64,000 bases of DNA from Carboxylicivirga caseinilyticus (GCA_025499705.1 JAFMVE010000002.1:1-64000); one strand, 5' to 3'; positions 8,953-17,984 are shown, numbered from the stretch's first letter. Notes: generated from the sequence alone by a model not told the origin. Translations and numbers: made by a program.

Positions 8953-9166
8953 TTAGTAACCTTCCTTATTTATTCCACATCCGATTATTATCATCCCCAA
9001 CTTGAATATCAAACACTTACCCTCAGTTCGACAGGTTATTAATTGTTTAATTTAATACATATTCGCATTTCATTCAACACTTTAATAAAAAAAATGATCG
9101 ATAATTTGTTTAATACTTCTGATATTTGGCTTTTATTACACAAAAGTTAAAACGTTTAGATAGAAT

Positions 9167-11086
9167 ATGGCTCTAACAATATCGTCTTCCTTTAAGCGAG
9201 TTTTGCTACTTACATTAACGATCTTCTCTCTTTCTGCAACTTTAAATGCCAAAGACATTGTTCTTAAATTACCACCTGCAGTAATGAAAGGTGTGAATGC
9301 CAATATTAGTATTGAAGGTATAGATCAAATAACAAATACACCACCTAAGTTATTGATTAATGGAGTGAGGGTTAGTCTCGAGAAAGACAAAGATGGATAT
9401 CACACCCAACATTCTTTTACCAAACCTTCTGAAATACAAGTCATCAGTACAGGTAAGGTAATCACTAAAAATGTTAACCCAATCCCACTTTGGCTTTCAA
9501 TACTTCCTCCGCTTATTGCCATTATTATGGCACTGATCACCAAAGAAGTTTTTTCATCTCTGTTTGTTGGATTATTATTTGGAACAGCAACCATTTATAA
9601 ATACGCTGGTGTTAACTTTTTTATTGCAATTGGTAAAGGAACACTGGCTATTGTTGATACCTATTTGATGGAATCTCTGGTAGACGCTGATCATATTTCC
9701 ATTATTATTTTTAGCATGCTGATTGGTGGAATGGTTACCATCATATCTATGAATGGTGGTATGAAAGGAATTGTAAATGTTCTTTCTAAATATGCTCGCA
9801 ATCGTCGTTCAGGCCAATTTATAACCTATCTGATGGGTTTGGTTATATTCTTTGATGATTATGCCAACACATTGGTGGTTGGGAATACCATGCGTCCGGT
9901 TACCGATAAACTTAAAATATCACGCGAAAAACTGGCTTATCTGGTTGATTCAACCTCAGCTCCGATAGCGGCCATTGCATTTATCACCACCTGGATAGGT
10001 GCCGAATTAAGCTATATTCAGGAAGGAATAATAAATCTCGGATTAAATACCACTCCTTATTCTGTTTTTATTAATTCGCTTCAATACTCCTTTTACCCTG
10101 TATTAACACTGGTATTTGCAGGATTAATCATCTGGCAGCAGCGGGACTTTGGCCCCATGCTAACAGCCGAAAAACAGGTAACACAAAATGACCTGCAAGT
10201 GGATAAAAAAGAAGGGAAACGCAGTCCTCAAATAATGAAAGAACTGGAGGTTGCCGAAAATATTACACCCCGATGGTTTAATGCTGTAATACCCATCTTA
10301 GTAGTAGTTATTGGAACATTAATAGGACTGATTTACACCGGATGGGATGCAACAACATGGATGAGTAAAAATTTATCATTTACTGCCAAATTATCGCATA
10401 CGATTGGAGATGCAGATGTATTCAGTGCTTTGGTTTGGTCATCCTTAACAGGAGTATTTACTGCAATTATTCTTTCATCAGTTCAACGTTTGTTATCAAT
10501 GAAAGAAAGTATTGAAGCAGTAATTAATGGATTTAAAACCATGTTTCATGCCTTACTCATTCTATCGTTGGCATGGTCGTTGGCATTATTAACAAGTCAT
10601 TTACACACAGCTGATTTTATTACCCAGATATTAACCAGCATTAATATAAGCCCTCTGTTTATTCCTGCTTTAACCTTTGTATTTTCAGCCTTTATTGCAT
10701 TTAGCACTGGTTCGAGTTGGGGTACAATGGCAATTATCTACCCTCTGATGTTGCCTGCTGTATGGAAGTTAGGAGTTGATGCAGGAATGCCACATGATGA
10801 AGTTATGCCACTGTTTTACAATGTTGTTTCAGCTGTATTGGCCGGTTCTGTTCTGGGCGATCACTGTTCACCTATCTCAGATACCACCATCTTAAGTTCA
10901 CTGGCTTGTTCATGTAATCATATCCATCATGTTCGCACGCAGATGCCATATGCTTTAACTGTTGCAGGCATTGCCGTTATTTTTGGTACACTTCCTGTTG
11001 CTTTTGGTTTACCTGTATGGATTTCTTACATCATATCCATCGCTACGATTTTTGCCATCGTTAAGTTAATCGGTAAAAAAGTATAG
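9167..11086 (+). CDS. NhaC-type Na+/H+ antiporter with exported N-terminal domain
   Basis: After a signal peptide (ending LNAK at about residue 29) there is a periplasmic segment of about 75 residues, then a transporter core of about 11-12 helices. Core motifs fit the NhaC family: FDDYANTLVVGNTMRPV, DSTSAPIAAIAFITTWIG, STGSSWGTMAI and GDHCSPISDTTILSS. It should exchange Na+ for H+ across the inner membrane, which suits a cell that pumps Na+ with Nqr. The extra N-terminal exported domain is not part of a minimal NhaC; its role is unknown. A hairpin terminator follows directly. Confidence 0.85.
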   Translation: MALTISSSFKRVLLLTLTIFSLSATLNAKDIVLKLPPAVMKGVNANISIEGIDQITNTPPKLLINGVRVSLEKDKDGYHTQHSFTKPSEIQVISTGKVITKNVNPIPLWLSILPPLIAIIMALITKEVFSSLFVGLLFGTATIYKYAGVNFFIAIGKGTLAIVDTYLMESLVDADHISIIIFSMLIGGMVTIISMNGGMKGIVNVLSKYARNRRSGQFITYLMGLVIFFDDYANTLVVGNTMRPVTDKLKISREKLAYLVDSTSAPIAAIAFITTWIGAELSYIQEGIINLGLNTTPYSVFINSLQYSFYPVLTLVFAGLIIWQQRDFGPMLTAEKQVTQNDLQVDKKEGKRSPQIMKELEVAENITPRWFNAVIPILVVVIGTLIGLIYTGWDATTWMSKNLSFTAKLSHTIGDADVFSALVWSSLTGVFTAIILSSVQRLLSMKESIEAVINGFKTMFHALLILSLAWSLALLTSHLHTADFITQILTSINISPLFIPALTFVFSAFIAFSTGSSWGTMAIIYPLMLPAVWKLGVDAGMPHDEVMPLFYNVVSAVLAGSVLGDHCSPISDTTILSSLACSCNHIHHVRTQMPYALTVAGIAVIFGTLPVAFGLPVWISYIISIATIFAIVKLIGKKV

Positions 11087-11099
11087 AAACACAAATAAA

Positions 11100-11129
11100 A
11101 AGGTCGCAACTCATTTAAAGTGCGACCTT
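11100..11129. terminator. Bidirectional hairpin terminator
   Basis: AAGGTCGCA at 11100-11108 pairs with TGCGACCTT at 11121-11129 around a 12-base loop, flanked by an A run before and T-rich DNA after. It lies between the convergent antiporter and E1 genes. Confidence 0.75.
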
Positions 11130-11150
11130 CAATATTTTATATTTTTCAAT

Positions 11151-13574
11151 CTAGTATATCGAGGGGAAACGCTGAGGATCAGCTTCCGCCATCATATCGT
11201 AGATTGCTTCGTAAACATCTTCTGCACTTGGATTACTAAAGTAATCCCCATCAGTACCATAAGCAGGCCTGTGATCTTTTGCAGTTACAGAACGGGGAGC
11301 AGCATCTAAATGATAAAAAGCTTTTTGTCCTTCAACTACTTTATTCATCATGTAAGCTGTAGCTCCACCCGGCACATCCTCATCAAAGAATACAACACGA
11401 CTGGTTTTCTTAACCGAATCACCAATAACTCCATTTATATCGAAAGGAAGCAAAGTCTGAACATCAATCAATTCAACCGAAACACCAATTTCATTCAGTT
11501 GAAGAATCGCTTCCTGCGCAATTCGCACACACGAGCCATAGGTAACCAACGTAACATCTGTTCCTTCTATTAATATTTCGGGAACACCCAATGGAATTTT
11601 AAATTCTCCGATATTATTAGGACGAGGTTCGCGCAGTCGATAACCATTTAACGGCTCAATTACCAGAGCAGGATCATCTCCCTGCAACAAAGTATTGTAG
11701 AAACCGGCGGCCCGAGTCATATCACGAGGAACACATACATAGATGCCCCTGATCGAATTAATCACCATACTTAGTGGAGAACCGCTGTGCCAGATTCCTT
11801 CCAGACGATGTCCACGAGTACGCACAATTACAGGTGCTTTTTGTCCGTTTTTTGTTCGATATCGTGTTGTTGCCAAATCATCACTCATGGTTTGCAAGGC
11901 ATACAAAAGATAATCGAAATACTGAATTTCTGCGATTGGACGAAGACCACGTAATGCCATCCCTATTCCTTTACCTAGTATGGTTGTTTCGCGAATACCT
12001 GTATCCCTCACCCGCAAATCTCCATATTTGGCTTGCATTCCTTCCAGCGTTTGATTTACTCCACCTAAAAAACCAGTATCTTCACCAAAGGTGATTACTT
12101 CAGGATAATTGGCAAATATATAATCAAAATTATCCCTTAATATTTCACGCCCAGGCACCTTTGCTACTTCTTCATCATACGAAGGGGCAACAGAAGGTAC
12201 ACTAAGTGCAGAATGTTCATCTTCGGAATACAACCAGGCACTATAGTTTTCCCAACCTTGTTCATTGTAATTATTCACCCAGGCTTTTAGATCATTCTTC
12301 ATGCTATTAGGCTTATCGCATGAAGAACAGAAATATCGCAACACCTTGCGGGCGGCACTTAAAATATCTTTTCGGGTTAATGCAATTAATGATTGAAGTT
12401 CATTGGATATTGCATCAATTTCGGATTGTTTAAAATTACTGCATACACATTCCTTACGGGTAATGATATCAATCAGTTGTTGTCTTTCAGCTTTTAAAGA
12501 GTCCTGAAATTCTTTGTAGGCATCTTTTTGTGCAGCTCTAACTTCATTATATGCGTCTTCTTCAATCTGATCCAAATCTTCACCAGATGCCAGATTGCTC
12601 TCTATCATCCATTTTCGCATCTGTTTAATTCCATCGTACTCTTTCTCCCATTCGAGACGGTCAGCACTCTTATATCTTTCATGCGATCCGCTGGTTGAGT
12701 GACCAACTGGTTGAGTTAACTCCTCCACATGAAATAATACGGGAACATGATCAGCACGACATTTTCTGACACCTTCTTCATACATCTGACAAAGGCCTGC
12801 ATAATCCCATCCTTTTGCTGTATAGATGAGCATCCCTGTACTATCTTTAGGGCCCTTTTCAAACCCCTTCATCGCTTTACTGATGCTTTCTTTAGTAGTT
12901 TGAAATTTCTTGGGTACCGAAATACCATATCCATCATCCCAAACCGAAACTGCCATGGGTATCTGCAGAACTGCAGCCGCATTTAAGGTTTCAAAAAAAT
13001 GTCCTTCAGAGGTACTTGCATCTCCAATGGTGCCAAAAGCGACTTCATTACCATTAATACTGAAACCCGTATGATTTTTCAACTCAGGATTATTACGATA
13101 GAGTTTAGAAGCCATTGCCAAACCAACCAAGCGCGGCATTTGACCTGCAGTTGGAGATATATCAGATGCAGTACACTTCAGTTTGGTTAAATCCTTCCAA
13201 TTTCCCTTGTCATCAATAATTCGGGTTCCGAAATGATTATTAAACGAACGTCCTCCATTATCAGGATTTAACTCAGTTCGGGTTTCACCATAAAGAAGTG
13301 CAAAAAACTGCTTGGGAGTTGTCATACCCGCAGCCAATATAAAAGTCTGATCGCGGTAATAGCCAGACCTCCAATCACCTTCTTTAAATTGTTTAGCCAT
13401 TGCAATCTGAGGAATCTCTTTTCCATCACCGAAAATTCCGAACTTGGCTTTGCCACCCAATACTTCTTTACGGGCCAATAAGCTCATATTACGGCTTACA
13501 CAGGCTATTTTATAATCTTTTAATACTTCGTTTTTAAAATCTTCAAAGCTTAATTCAGCTGCTTTTTCAGACAT
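11151..13574 (-). CDS. Fused alpha/beta E1 of a 2-oxoacid dehydrogenase (branched-chain type)
   Basis: One chain of 807 residues carries both E1 subunits. The alpha part holds RDQTFILAAGMT, NNHFGTR and the thiamine-diphosphate motif GDASTSEG...LNAAA. The beta part, from about residue 470, holds ITFGEDTGFLGG, RDTGIRETTILGKGIGMALRG and the C-terminal VTYGSCVRIAQEA domain. The enzyme decarboxylates a 2-oxo acid and passes the acyl group to a lipoyl E2. No E2 or E3 gene is nearby. The linker between the halves (about 355-470) has two cysteine pairs, C376/C378 and C416/C419, which could bind a metal. I chose the ATG at 13574; a TTG five codons earlier is open but less likely. Confidence 0.87.
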   Translation of the reverse strand: MSEKAAELSFEDFKNEVLKDYKIACVSRNMSLLARKEVLGGKAKFGIFGDGKEIPQIAMAKQFKEGDWRSGYYRDQTFILAAGMTTPKQFFALLYGETRTELNPDNGGRSFNNHFGTRIIDDKGNWKDLTKLKCTASDISPTAGQMPRLVGLAMASKLYRNNPELKNHTGFSINGNEVAFGTIGDASTSEGHFFETLNAAAVLQIPMAVSVWDDGYGISVPKKFQTTKESISKAMKGFEKGPKDSTGMLIYTAKGWDYAGLCQMYEEGVRKCRADHVPVLFHVEELTQPVGHSTSGSHERYKSADRLEWEKEYDGIKQMRKWMIESNLASGEDLDQIEEDAYNEVRAAQKDAYKEFQDSLKAERQQLIDIITRKECVCSNFKQSEIDAISNELQSLIALTRKDILSAARKVLRYFCSSCDKPNSMKNDLKAWVNNYNEQGWENYSAWLYSEDEHSALSVPSVAPSYDEEVAKVPGREILRDNFDYIFANYPEVITFGEDTGFLGGVNQTLEGMQAKYGDLRVRDTGIRETTILGKGIGMALRGLRPIAEIQYFDYLLYALQTMSDDLATTRYRTKNGQKAPVIVRTRGHRLEGIWHSGSPLSMVINSIRGIYVCVPRDMTRAAGFYNTLLQGDDPALVIEPLNGYRLREPRPNNIGEFKIPLGVPEILIEGTDVTLVTYGSCVRIAQEAILQLNEIGVSVELIDVQTLLPFDINGVIGDSVKKTSRVVFFDEDVPGGATAYMMNKVVEGQKAFYHLDAAPRSVTAKDHRPAYGTDGDYFSNPSAEDVYEAIYDMMAEADPQRFPSIY

Positions 13575-13656
13575 ACTTTTAAATTTCAAATTGTTACTGC
13601 GTTGTACACTATGAACTACCGTGTTTTCTATTCAGTCAATTATTTTCAGCACTATT

Positions 13657-13664
13657 CAAACATA
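13657..13664 (-). promoter_or_regulatory. Bacteroidota -7 promoter element for the E1 gene
   Basis: The minus strand reads TATGTTTG, an exact match to TAnnTTTG, about 83 bases before the E1 ATG. I see no clear -33 TTG at the right distance. Confidence 0.45.
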
Positions 13665-13687
13665 CGAGATCGTAAGTTTGTTTTAAC

Positions 13688-13717
13688 ATTGATATAAATT
13701 GTTTTTTCGTATTTTTG
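13688..13717 (+). promoter_or_regulatory. Bacteroidota promoter for the 80-residue protein gene
   Basis: ATTG at 13688-13691, 18 bases, then TATTTTTG at 13710-13717 (TAnnTTTG). Transcription would start near 13724, about 16 bases before the ATG. It lies almost back to back with the E1 promoter element. Confidence 0.55.
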
Positions 13718-13739
13718 CAAAATACAAACTTATAGAGAT

Positions 13740-13982
13740 ATGTGGCAGGTTTTATTATTATCGATTGCTTTAATAGGTATTGTTTTTATTCTTTTTGCAA
13801 CTAAAATTCTTTTACAAAAGAATGGAAAATTTCCGAACATGCATATTGGAGGCAACAAAGCTTTGAATGAAAAAGGTATTTACTGTGCTACTACCCAGGA
13901 TAAGTTAGCACGTAAAGAAGCCTTTAATATTAAGCCATTGCAGTTTGATGGCGAGTACGAAAGCAACACTACCAGCTGTTAA
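13740..13982 (+). CDS. Small single-helix membrane protein, unknown function
   Basis: This 80-residue protein has one membrane helix (about residues 3-24) followed by a polar tail with FPNMHIGGNKALNEKGIYC. Two cysteines are present, C49 and the very last residue, C80. It resembles short conserved Bacteroidota proteins usually annotated as membrane or secreted protein, but I cannot assign a function. It has a clear promoter and an ATG close to the predicted transcript start. It is not obviously in an operon; the next 300 bases hold a candidate small RNA. Confidence 0.7.
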   Translation: MWQVLLLSIALIGIVFILFATKILLQKNGKFPNMHIGGNKALNEKGIYCATTQDKLARKEAFNIKPLQFDGEYESNTTSC

Positions 13983-14055
13983 TTAAATTTTCAAAATCCA
14001 TTTTTCTTACTAATTAAAAATCAATAAATAAGAAAGCATTTTACTTATTTAAGAT

Positions 14056-14087
14056 ATTGACATCTTATATTATTTATTGTATGTTTG
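14056..14087 (+). promoter_or_regulatory. Bacteroidota promoter upstream of the small RNA candidate
   Basis: ATTG at 14056-14059, a 20-base spacer, then TATGTTTG at 14080-14087, an exact TAnnTTTG. It points into a stretch with no open frame, and transcription would begin near 14094. Confidence 0.55.
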
Positions 14088-14093
14088 AATAAA

Positions 14094-14243
14094 TTGTGAA
14101 GGTTAATCTTAAGAAAACCTTTCATAAGGACTAATAAAATTAATTACAAAATAGTGTCAAACTAAAGAGCTTGAAACTGCCGGGTCAACAAAAAGGCGGG
14201 TGTCGGCCAGGCAGCTCAAGGTTGCGTTTTGCAACATTTTTTT
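14094..14243 (+). ncRNA. Candidate stand-alone small RNA (about 150 nt)
   Basis: This gene-free stretch has its own promoter and ends in an intrinsic terminator, so it should give a short transcript. Predicted folds are a 5' hairpin (AAGGTT 14099-14104 with AACCTT 14116-14121), a closing stem (CTTGA 14170-14174 with TCAAG 14216-14220, and CTGCC 14177-14181 with GGCAG 14210-14214) around a GC-rich loop, and a final terminator hairpin. The GC-rich part stands out against AT-rich surroundings, as structured RNAs do in AT-rich genomes. I compared it from memory with SRP RNA, tmRNA and common riboswitches and it does not show their core motifs. 6S RNA or a lineage-specific RNA remains possible. 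The next gene is convergent, so it is not a leader. Confidence 0.5.
14221..14243 (+). terminator. Intrinsic terminator of the small RNA candidate
   Basis: GTTGC at 14221-14225 pairs with GCAAC at 14231-14235 around a five-base loop, followed by an unbroken seven-T run at 14237-14243. Confidence 0.65.
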
Positions 14244-14253
14244 GGGTTATCAC

Positions 14254-14277
14254 AAAAGGGGGCTACTGCTCCCTTTT
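14254..14277 (-). terminator. Hairpin terminator after apbE
   Basis: AAAAGGGGGC at 14254-14263 pairs with GCTCCCTTTT at 14268-14277 around a TACT loop (ten pairs, one G-U). It lies just beyond the apbE stop on the minus strand and ends in TTTT there. Confidence 0.65.
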
Positions 14278-14283
14278 ATTTCC

Positions 14284-15282
14284 CTACTCAACACTTTCAA
14301 TAACTTTTTTAAATCCTTCAGTTAAAGTTATCTCATATTCATTTCCATCAGTTCCAGCTGAAATAAAATAAGCTTCCAGATCAGGATTATTTTCTACTAT
14401 CTTCATTCCTTTTTCAACACCTAAAACCATAAAAGCTGTAGCATATGCATCAGCAGTCATACAATCGGGAGCCAGAACTGAAACTCCTAACAATTGATGA
14501 ACGACAGGATAACCTGTATAAGGACTTATTGTATGTGCATATTTTTTACCGTCTTTAAGATAGAAATTTCGATAGTTACCTGATGTTGCAAGGGCAACAT
14601 TAGAAATAGAAATAATCTCCTGTAATTGACGCTCTAACACTTCAGGATCATCAATGGGTTTATCTATTCCAACCTTCCAGTTCAATCCTTTAGGGTTAGA
14701 TCCTTTTACGCGCATCTCGCCACCTATTTCCACCATATAATTATTAACCCCTTTCGACTCTAAATAATCAGCCACAACATCAACAGCATATCCTTTAGCA
14801 ATAGCACTGGCATCCAACATTATTCCCGGACGTTGTTTCACTATGATGCCTTCTTTCAATTCGACCATATCCATTCCTACATCTTCCATTAATGAATCGA
14901 TTAATGCAGTTGTCACACTATCCTTGTTCGAGAATCCAAAGCCCCAGGCATTGACTAAAGGGGCTACGGTCATATCAAAAGCTCCTTCGGTAGCGGCTGT
15001 AATTTCTTTGGCTTTATTGAAAACAGTTCTGAAATACTCATCCGTTTCCATTGACTGGTTGCGGTTAATCTTGCTAATAACTGAGTTTTCCTGATATGTT
15101 GACAGTGACATATTAAAATCGTTCATCACTTTTTTAACCTCTTCATCCAGATCTTTATCGGCTTCGTAAGTAAAATGATAGATGGTCCCAAACACCAATC
15201 CTTCATTTTTAAAGAAAGTTGTATTTTTCCCACATGAGACCAGTAAAAGTCCCAATACCAACATTGCAGTATAACGCTTCAT
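14284..15282 (-). CDS. apbE: FAD:protein FMN transferase (lipoprotein)
   Basis: ApbE moves FMN from FAD onto a threonine of exported or membrane flavoproteins such as NqrB and NqrC. The N-terminus is a lipoprotein signal with the lipobox LVSC, so the enzyme is anchored facing the periplasm. Family motifs visible are GTIYHFTYE, FDMTVAPLVNAWGFG, VEIGGEMRVKG and KYAHTISPYTGYPV, then the metal-site region DCMTADAYATAFMVLG. At 332 residues it is of normal length. It lies downstream of nqrF, but a terminator and a good promoter separate the two, so it is probably transcribed on its own as well. Confidence 0.93.
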   Translation of the reverse strand: MKRYTAMLVLGLLLVSCGKNTTFFKNEGLVFGTIYHFTYEADKDLDEEVKKVMNDFNMSLSTYQENSVISKINRNQSMETDEYFRTVFNKAKEITAATEGAFDMTVAPLVNAWGFGFSNKDSVTTALIDSLMEDVGMDMVELKEGIIVKQRPGIMLDASAIAKGYAVDVVADYLESKGVNNYMVEIGGEMRVKGSNPKGLNWKVGIDKPIDDPEVLERQLQEIISISNVALATSGNYRNFYLKDGKKYAHTISPYTGYPVVHQLLGVSVLAPDCMTADAYATAFMVLGVEKGMKIVENNPDLEAYFISAGTDGNEYEITLTEGFKKVIESVE

Positions 15283-15301
15283 ATATCGTTTTTTAATGGA
15301 G

Positions 15302-15333
15302 CAAAGTTAGTTTTTCCTGCGCTTGTGAACAAT
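15302..15333 (-). promoter_or_regulatory. Bacteroidota promoter for apbE
   Basis: On the minus strand ATTG (15330-15333), a 20-base spacer and TAACTTTG (15302-15309) match the phylum's promoter form. The predicted start lies about 12 bases before the apbE ATG. Confidence 0.55.
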
Positions 15334-15359
15334 TGATTAAAATCCTTTTTTTAAAACAA

Positions 15360-15382
15360 AAAAGCCCCTAAAAGGGGCTTTT
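15360..15382 (-). terminator. Terminator of the nqr operon
   Basis: AAAAGCCCC at 15360-15368 pairs with GGGGCTTTT at 15374-15382; read on the minus strand it is followed by a T-rich tract. It lies between nqrF and apbE. Confidence 0.75.
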
Positions 15383-15400
15383 ATATATCTCAATTTATAA

Positions 15401-16660
15401 CTACGATCCAAAGTCATCGAATGCAACCATTTCGTCAGGCACACCCAAATCATAAAGCATTTTTGTTACCGCATCGTTCATCATAGGAGGTCCACACAAG
15501 TAGTATTCAACATCTTCTGGTTCATCGTGCTTAATCAAATATTCATCATGGATTACCTGATGGATAAATCCAACGGGTCCTGTCCAGTTATCATCAGGAT
15601 GAGGCTCTGATAAAGCAATGGTAAACTTAAAGTTAGGGAATTTCTCCTCAATGGCACGGAAATGATCTTCGTAGAAAATTTCTTTCTTAGAACGGGCACC
15701 ATACCAGAAAGTAACTTTACGACCTGTTTTTACTGTATGGAATAAATGGAAGATATGAGAACGCATTGGAGCCATACCTGCACCACCACCAATAAACATC
15801 ATTTCGTTATCTGTCTCTTTAATGAAGAACTCACCATAAGGACCTGAAACAGTAACTTTATCTCCTGGTTTACGAGAGAAAATAAATGAAGAACAAATAC
15901 CTGGATTTACTTTCATGAATCCACCAGCTACACGATCAAATGGAGGTGTAGCAATACGGATGTTCAACATCACGATATTACCCTCAGCAGGGTGGTTAGC
16001 CATTGAGTAAGCACGGAAAGTTTCCTCAGGATTCTTCATCTTAAGATCAAACATTCCGAATTTCTCCCACTCTTCGCGGTACTCATCACCTACAATAATA
16101 TCTTTGAAATCAACATCAATCTTAGGTACATCAATCTGGATATAACCTCCTGATTTAAAATCAAGAATTTCTCCTTCTGGAAGCTTAACCACAAATTCTT
16201 TGATGAAGGTTGCCTGGTTGTCGTTAGAAACAACTGTACACTCCCATTTTTTAATACCTAAAATTTCGTGAGGGATTTCCATTTTCAAATCTTCCTTCAC
16301 TTTCACCTGACAAGCTAAACGCCAGTCATTAGCCTGCTCCTTACGGGTAAAATAACCTGTTTCGGTAGGAAGAATTGAACCGGCTCCTTCGTGCACCTGG
16401 CAACGACACATAGCACAAGTTCCACCTCCACCACAAGCTGACGGTAAGAAGATTTTATTGCTACCCAAGGCAGACAACAAAGTTTGCCCCGGATCTACCA
16501 CTAACTCTCTTTCGCCATCGTTAATGTTAATTGTAACCTCTCCTGATGGCATCAGTTTTTTCTTTGCATAAAGCAAAATCGAAACCAATGCCAGAACTAC
16601 AATAAGAAACACTACAACGCTGACACTAATTATCATTGTTTGACTTGCTAATAATATCAT
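15401..16660 (-). CDS. nqrF: Na+-translocating NADH:quinone reductase subunit F
   Basis: NqrF takes electrons from NADH through FAD and a 2Fe-2S cluster into the complex. After one membrane helix (about 9-31) comes a ferredoxin domain whose cluster ligands are visible as C76, C82, C85 and C117. Then come the FAD-binding RAYSMANHP block and the NADH-binding GGGAGMAPMRSH and YYLCGPPMMN blocks. I chose the ATG at 16660 (419 residues); a TTG two codons upstream is open. The gene is the last of nqrA-F and is followed by a terminator. Confidence 0.95.
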   Translation of the reverse strand: MILLASQTMIISVSVVVFLIVVLALVSILLYAKKKLMPSGEVTININDGERELVVDPGQTLLSALGSNKIFLPSACGGGGTCAMCRCQVHEGAGSILPTETGYFTRKEQANDWRLACQVKVKEDLKMEIPHEILGIKKWECTVVSNDNQATFIKEFVVKLPEGEILDFKSGGYIQIDVPKIDVDFKDIIVGDEYREEWEKFGMFDLKMKNPEETFRAYSMANHPAEGNIVMLNIRIATPPFDRVAGGFMKVNPGICSSFIFSRKPGDKVTVSGPYGEFFIKETDNEMMFIGGGAGMAPMRSHIFHLFHTVKTGRKVTFWYGARSKKEIFYEDHFRAIEEKFPNFKFTIALSEPHPDDNWTGPVGFIHQVIHDEYLIKHDEPEDVEYYLCGPPMMNDAVTKMLYDLGVPDEMVAFDDFGS

Positions 16661-16679
16661 TTTCAAAATCGTTTTCTTA

Positions 16680-17294
16680 TTATAACTGAATTCCCATAAA
16701 ACTCATGAAGGCAATACCCATCAATCCGGTTACAATAAATGTAATACCCAAACCTTTTAATGGAGCTGGCACATCTGAATATTTGATTTTTTCGCGGATA
16801 GCTGCGATACCTACAATGGCAAGTAACCAACCAATACCCGAACCTAATCCAAACACAGTTGCTTCGCCAAGCGTTTCATAACCTCTTTCCTGCATAAAAA
16901 GTGATCCTCCAAGAATAGCACAGTTTACTGCAATCAAAGGCAAGAAAATACCTAATTGTGAATACAAAGCAGGAGCAAATTTCTCAACTATCATCTCTAC
17001 CAACTGCACCATAGATGCAATAACTGCGATAAACATGATGAAGCTAAGGAAACTCAGATCAACACTTGCAAAGTTTGGTCCTAACCAGGCCAAAGCACCT
17101 TCGCTTAATACATATTTGTTTAGCAAATAGTCAACCGGAACAGTTATAGACAAAACGAAAACAACTGCTATACCAAGTCCAAATGATGTTTTAACTGTTT
17201 TTGATACCGCCAGGTATGAACACATACCTAAGAAGTAAGCAAAAACCATGTTGTCAATAAAGATGGACTTAATGAATATATTAAATAATTCCAT
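16680..17294 (-). CDS. nqrE: Na+-translocating NADH:quinone reductase subunit E
   Basis: NqrE is one of two paired six-helix subunits (with NqrD) of inverted topology that form the membrane core around an iron centre in the family. The sequence is hydrophobic throughout, with [15 protein letters not shown] near the start and [16 protein letters not shown] in the middle, both cysteine-containing helices typical of NqrE/RnfA. Its 204 residues match the usual length. It lies 17 bp after nqrD and 19 bp before nqrF. NqrE rather than RnfA is supported by the flanking nqrA, nqrC and nqrF genes. Confidence 0.95.
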   Translation of the reverse strand: MELFNIFIKSIFIDNMVFAYFLGMCSYLAVSKTVKTSFGLGIAVVFVLSITVPVDYLLNKYVLSEGALAWLGPNFASVDLSFLSFIMFIAVIASMVQLVEMIVEKFAPALYSQLGIFLPLIAVNCAILGGSLFMQERGYETLGEATVFGLGSGIGWLLAIVGIAAIREKIKYSDVPAPLKGLGITFIVTGLMGIAFMSFMGIQL

Positions 17295-17311
17295 TTCTCT
17301 TTGTTTAAGGT

Positions 17312-17971
17312 TTATGATTCAAGAAGCTCTTTATTGCGTGAACGCTGTACCCAAATAATGATACCTACCACTACCAATGCCATTGGAGGCAGAATCATAA
17401 ATCCATTGTTTACATATCCTAAATCATACATAAACTGAGGAATTATCTGAAGGGTTCCCAAACCAGGTAATGTTAAAGTACCAGATCCGAATAATTCACG
17501 GAAAAATGCAACAATAATTAAAATCATTCCATAACCGGCTCCGTTTCCGATACCATCTAAAACAGAAGGCCATGGTTTATTACCTAATGCAAAGGCTTCC
17601 AAACGTCCCATGATAATACAGTTGGTAATAATCAAACCAACAAATACACTCAACTGCTTACTAACTTCATAGGCAAAAGCCTGTAATACCTGATCAACGA
17701 TAATTACCAGAGCTGCCACAATAACCAACTGCACAATAATACGAATACGTGCAGGTATAGTGTTACGCAACAAGGATATTACCAAGTTGGCAAATACTGT
17801 TACAAAAGTCACAGAGATGGCCATTACAATAGCCGGCTCTAACTTAGCTGTTACCGCTAAGGCTGAACAAATACCTAATACCTGAATGGTAATAGGGTTT
17901 TGCGTACCAAGAGGGGTGGTAATCAGCTTTAAATTTTTTGCTGAGAACAAAGGTTCTTTTTCGCTACTCAT
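17312..17971 (-). CDS. nqrD: Na+-translocating NADH:quinone reductase subunit D
   Basis: NqrD is the inverted partner of NqrE in the membrane core. It shows six hydrophobic segments and the cysteine-bearing helices [16 protein letters not shown] and [18 protein letters not shown] expected of the family. Its 219 residues are normal. It is spaced 13 bp after nqrC and 17 bp before nqrE in the nqr operon. Confidence 0.95.
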   Translation of the reverse strand: MSSEKEPLFSAKNLKLITTPLGTQNPITIQVLGICSALAVTAKLEPAIVMAISVTFVTVFANLVISLLRNTIPARIRIIVQLVIVAALVIIVDQVLQAFAYEVSKQLSVFVGLIITNCIIMGRLEAFALGNKPWPSVLDGIGNGAGYGMILIIVAFFRELFGSGTLTLPGLGTLQIIPQFMYDLGYVNNGFMILPPMALVVVGIIIWVQRSRNKELLES

Positions 17972-17984
17972 TGTTAAAACTTTT

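Noticed and set aside
11151-13589. Longer starts from TTG or GTG codons for E1, nqrF, amn, DUF5103, the FtsB-like gene, the small membrane protein after it, and the sigma factor
   Set aside because: In each case an ATG a few codons inside begins the conserved part, and the added residues look like leader DNA. Only nqrB and dprA need a TTG.
14094-14243. The small RNA candidate as SRP (4.5S) RNA
   Set aside because: The conserved GGTCAGG...GGAA...AGCAGC core of the SRP hairpin is not present.
14171-14371. A 66-codon plus-strand open frame across the gene-free stretch after the 80-residue protein gene
   Set aside because: It runs through a terminator hairpin and its T run and into the 3' end of apbE on the other strand, and its residues look random. 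The stretch reads better as an RNA.
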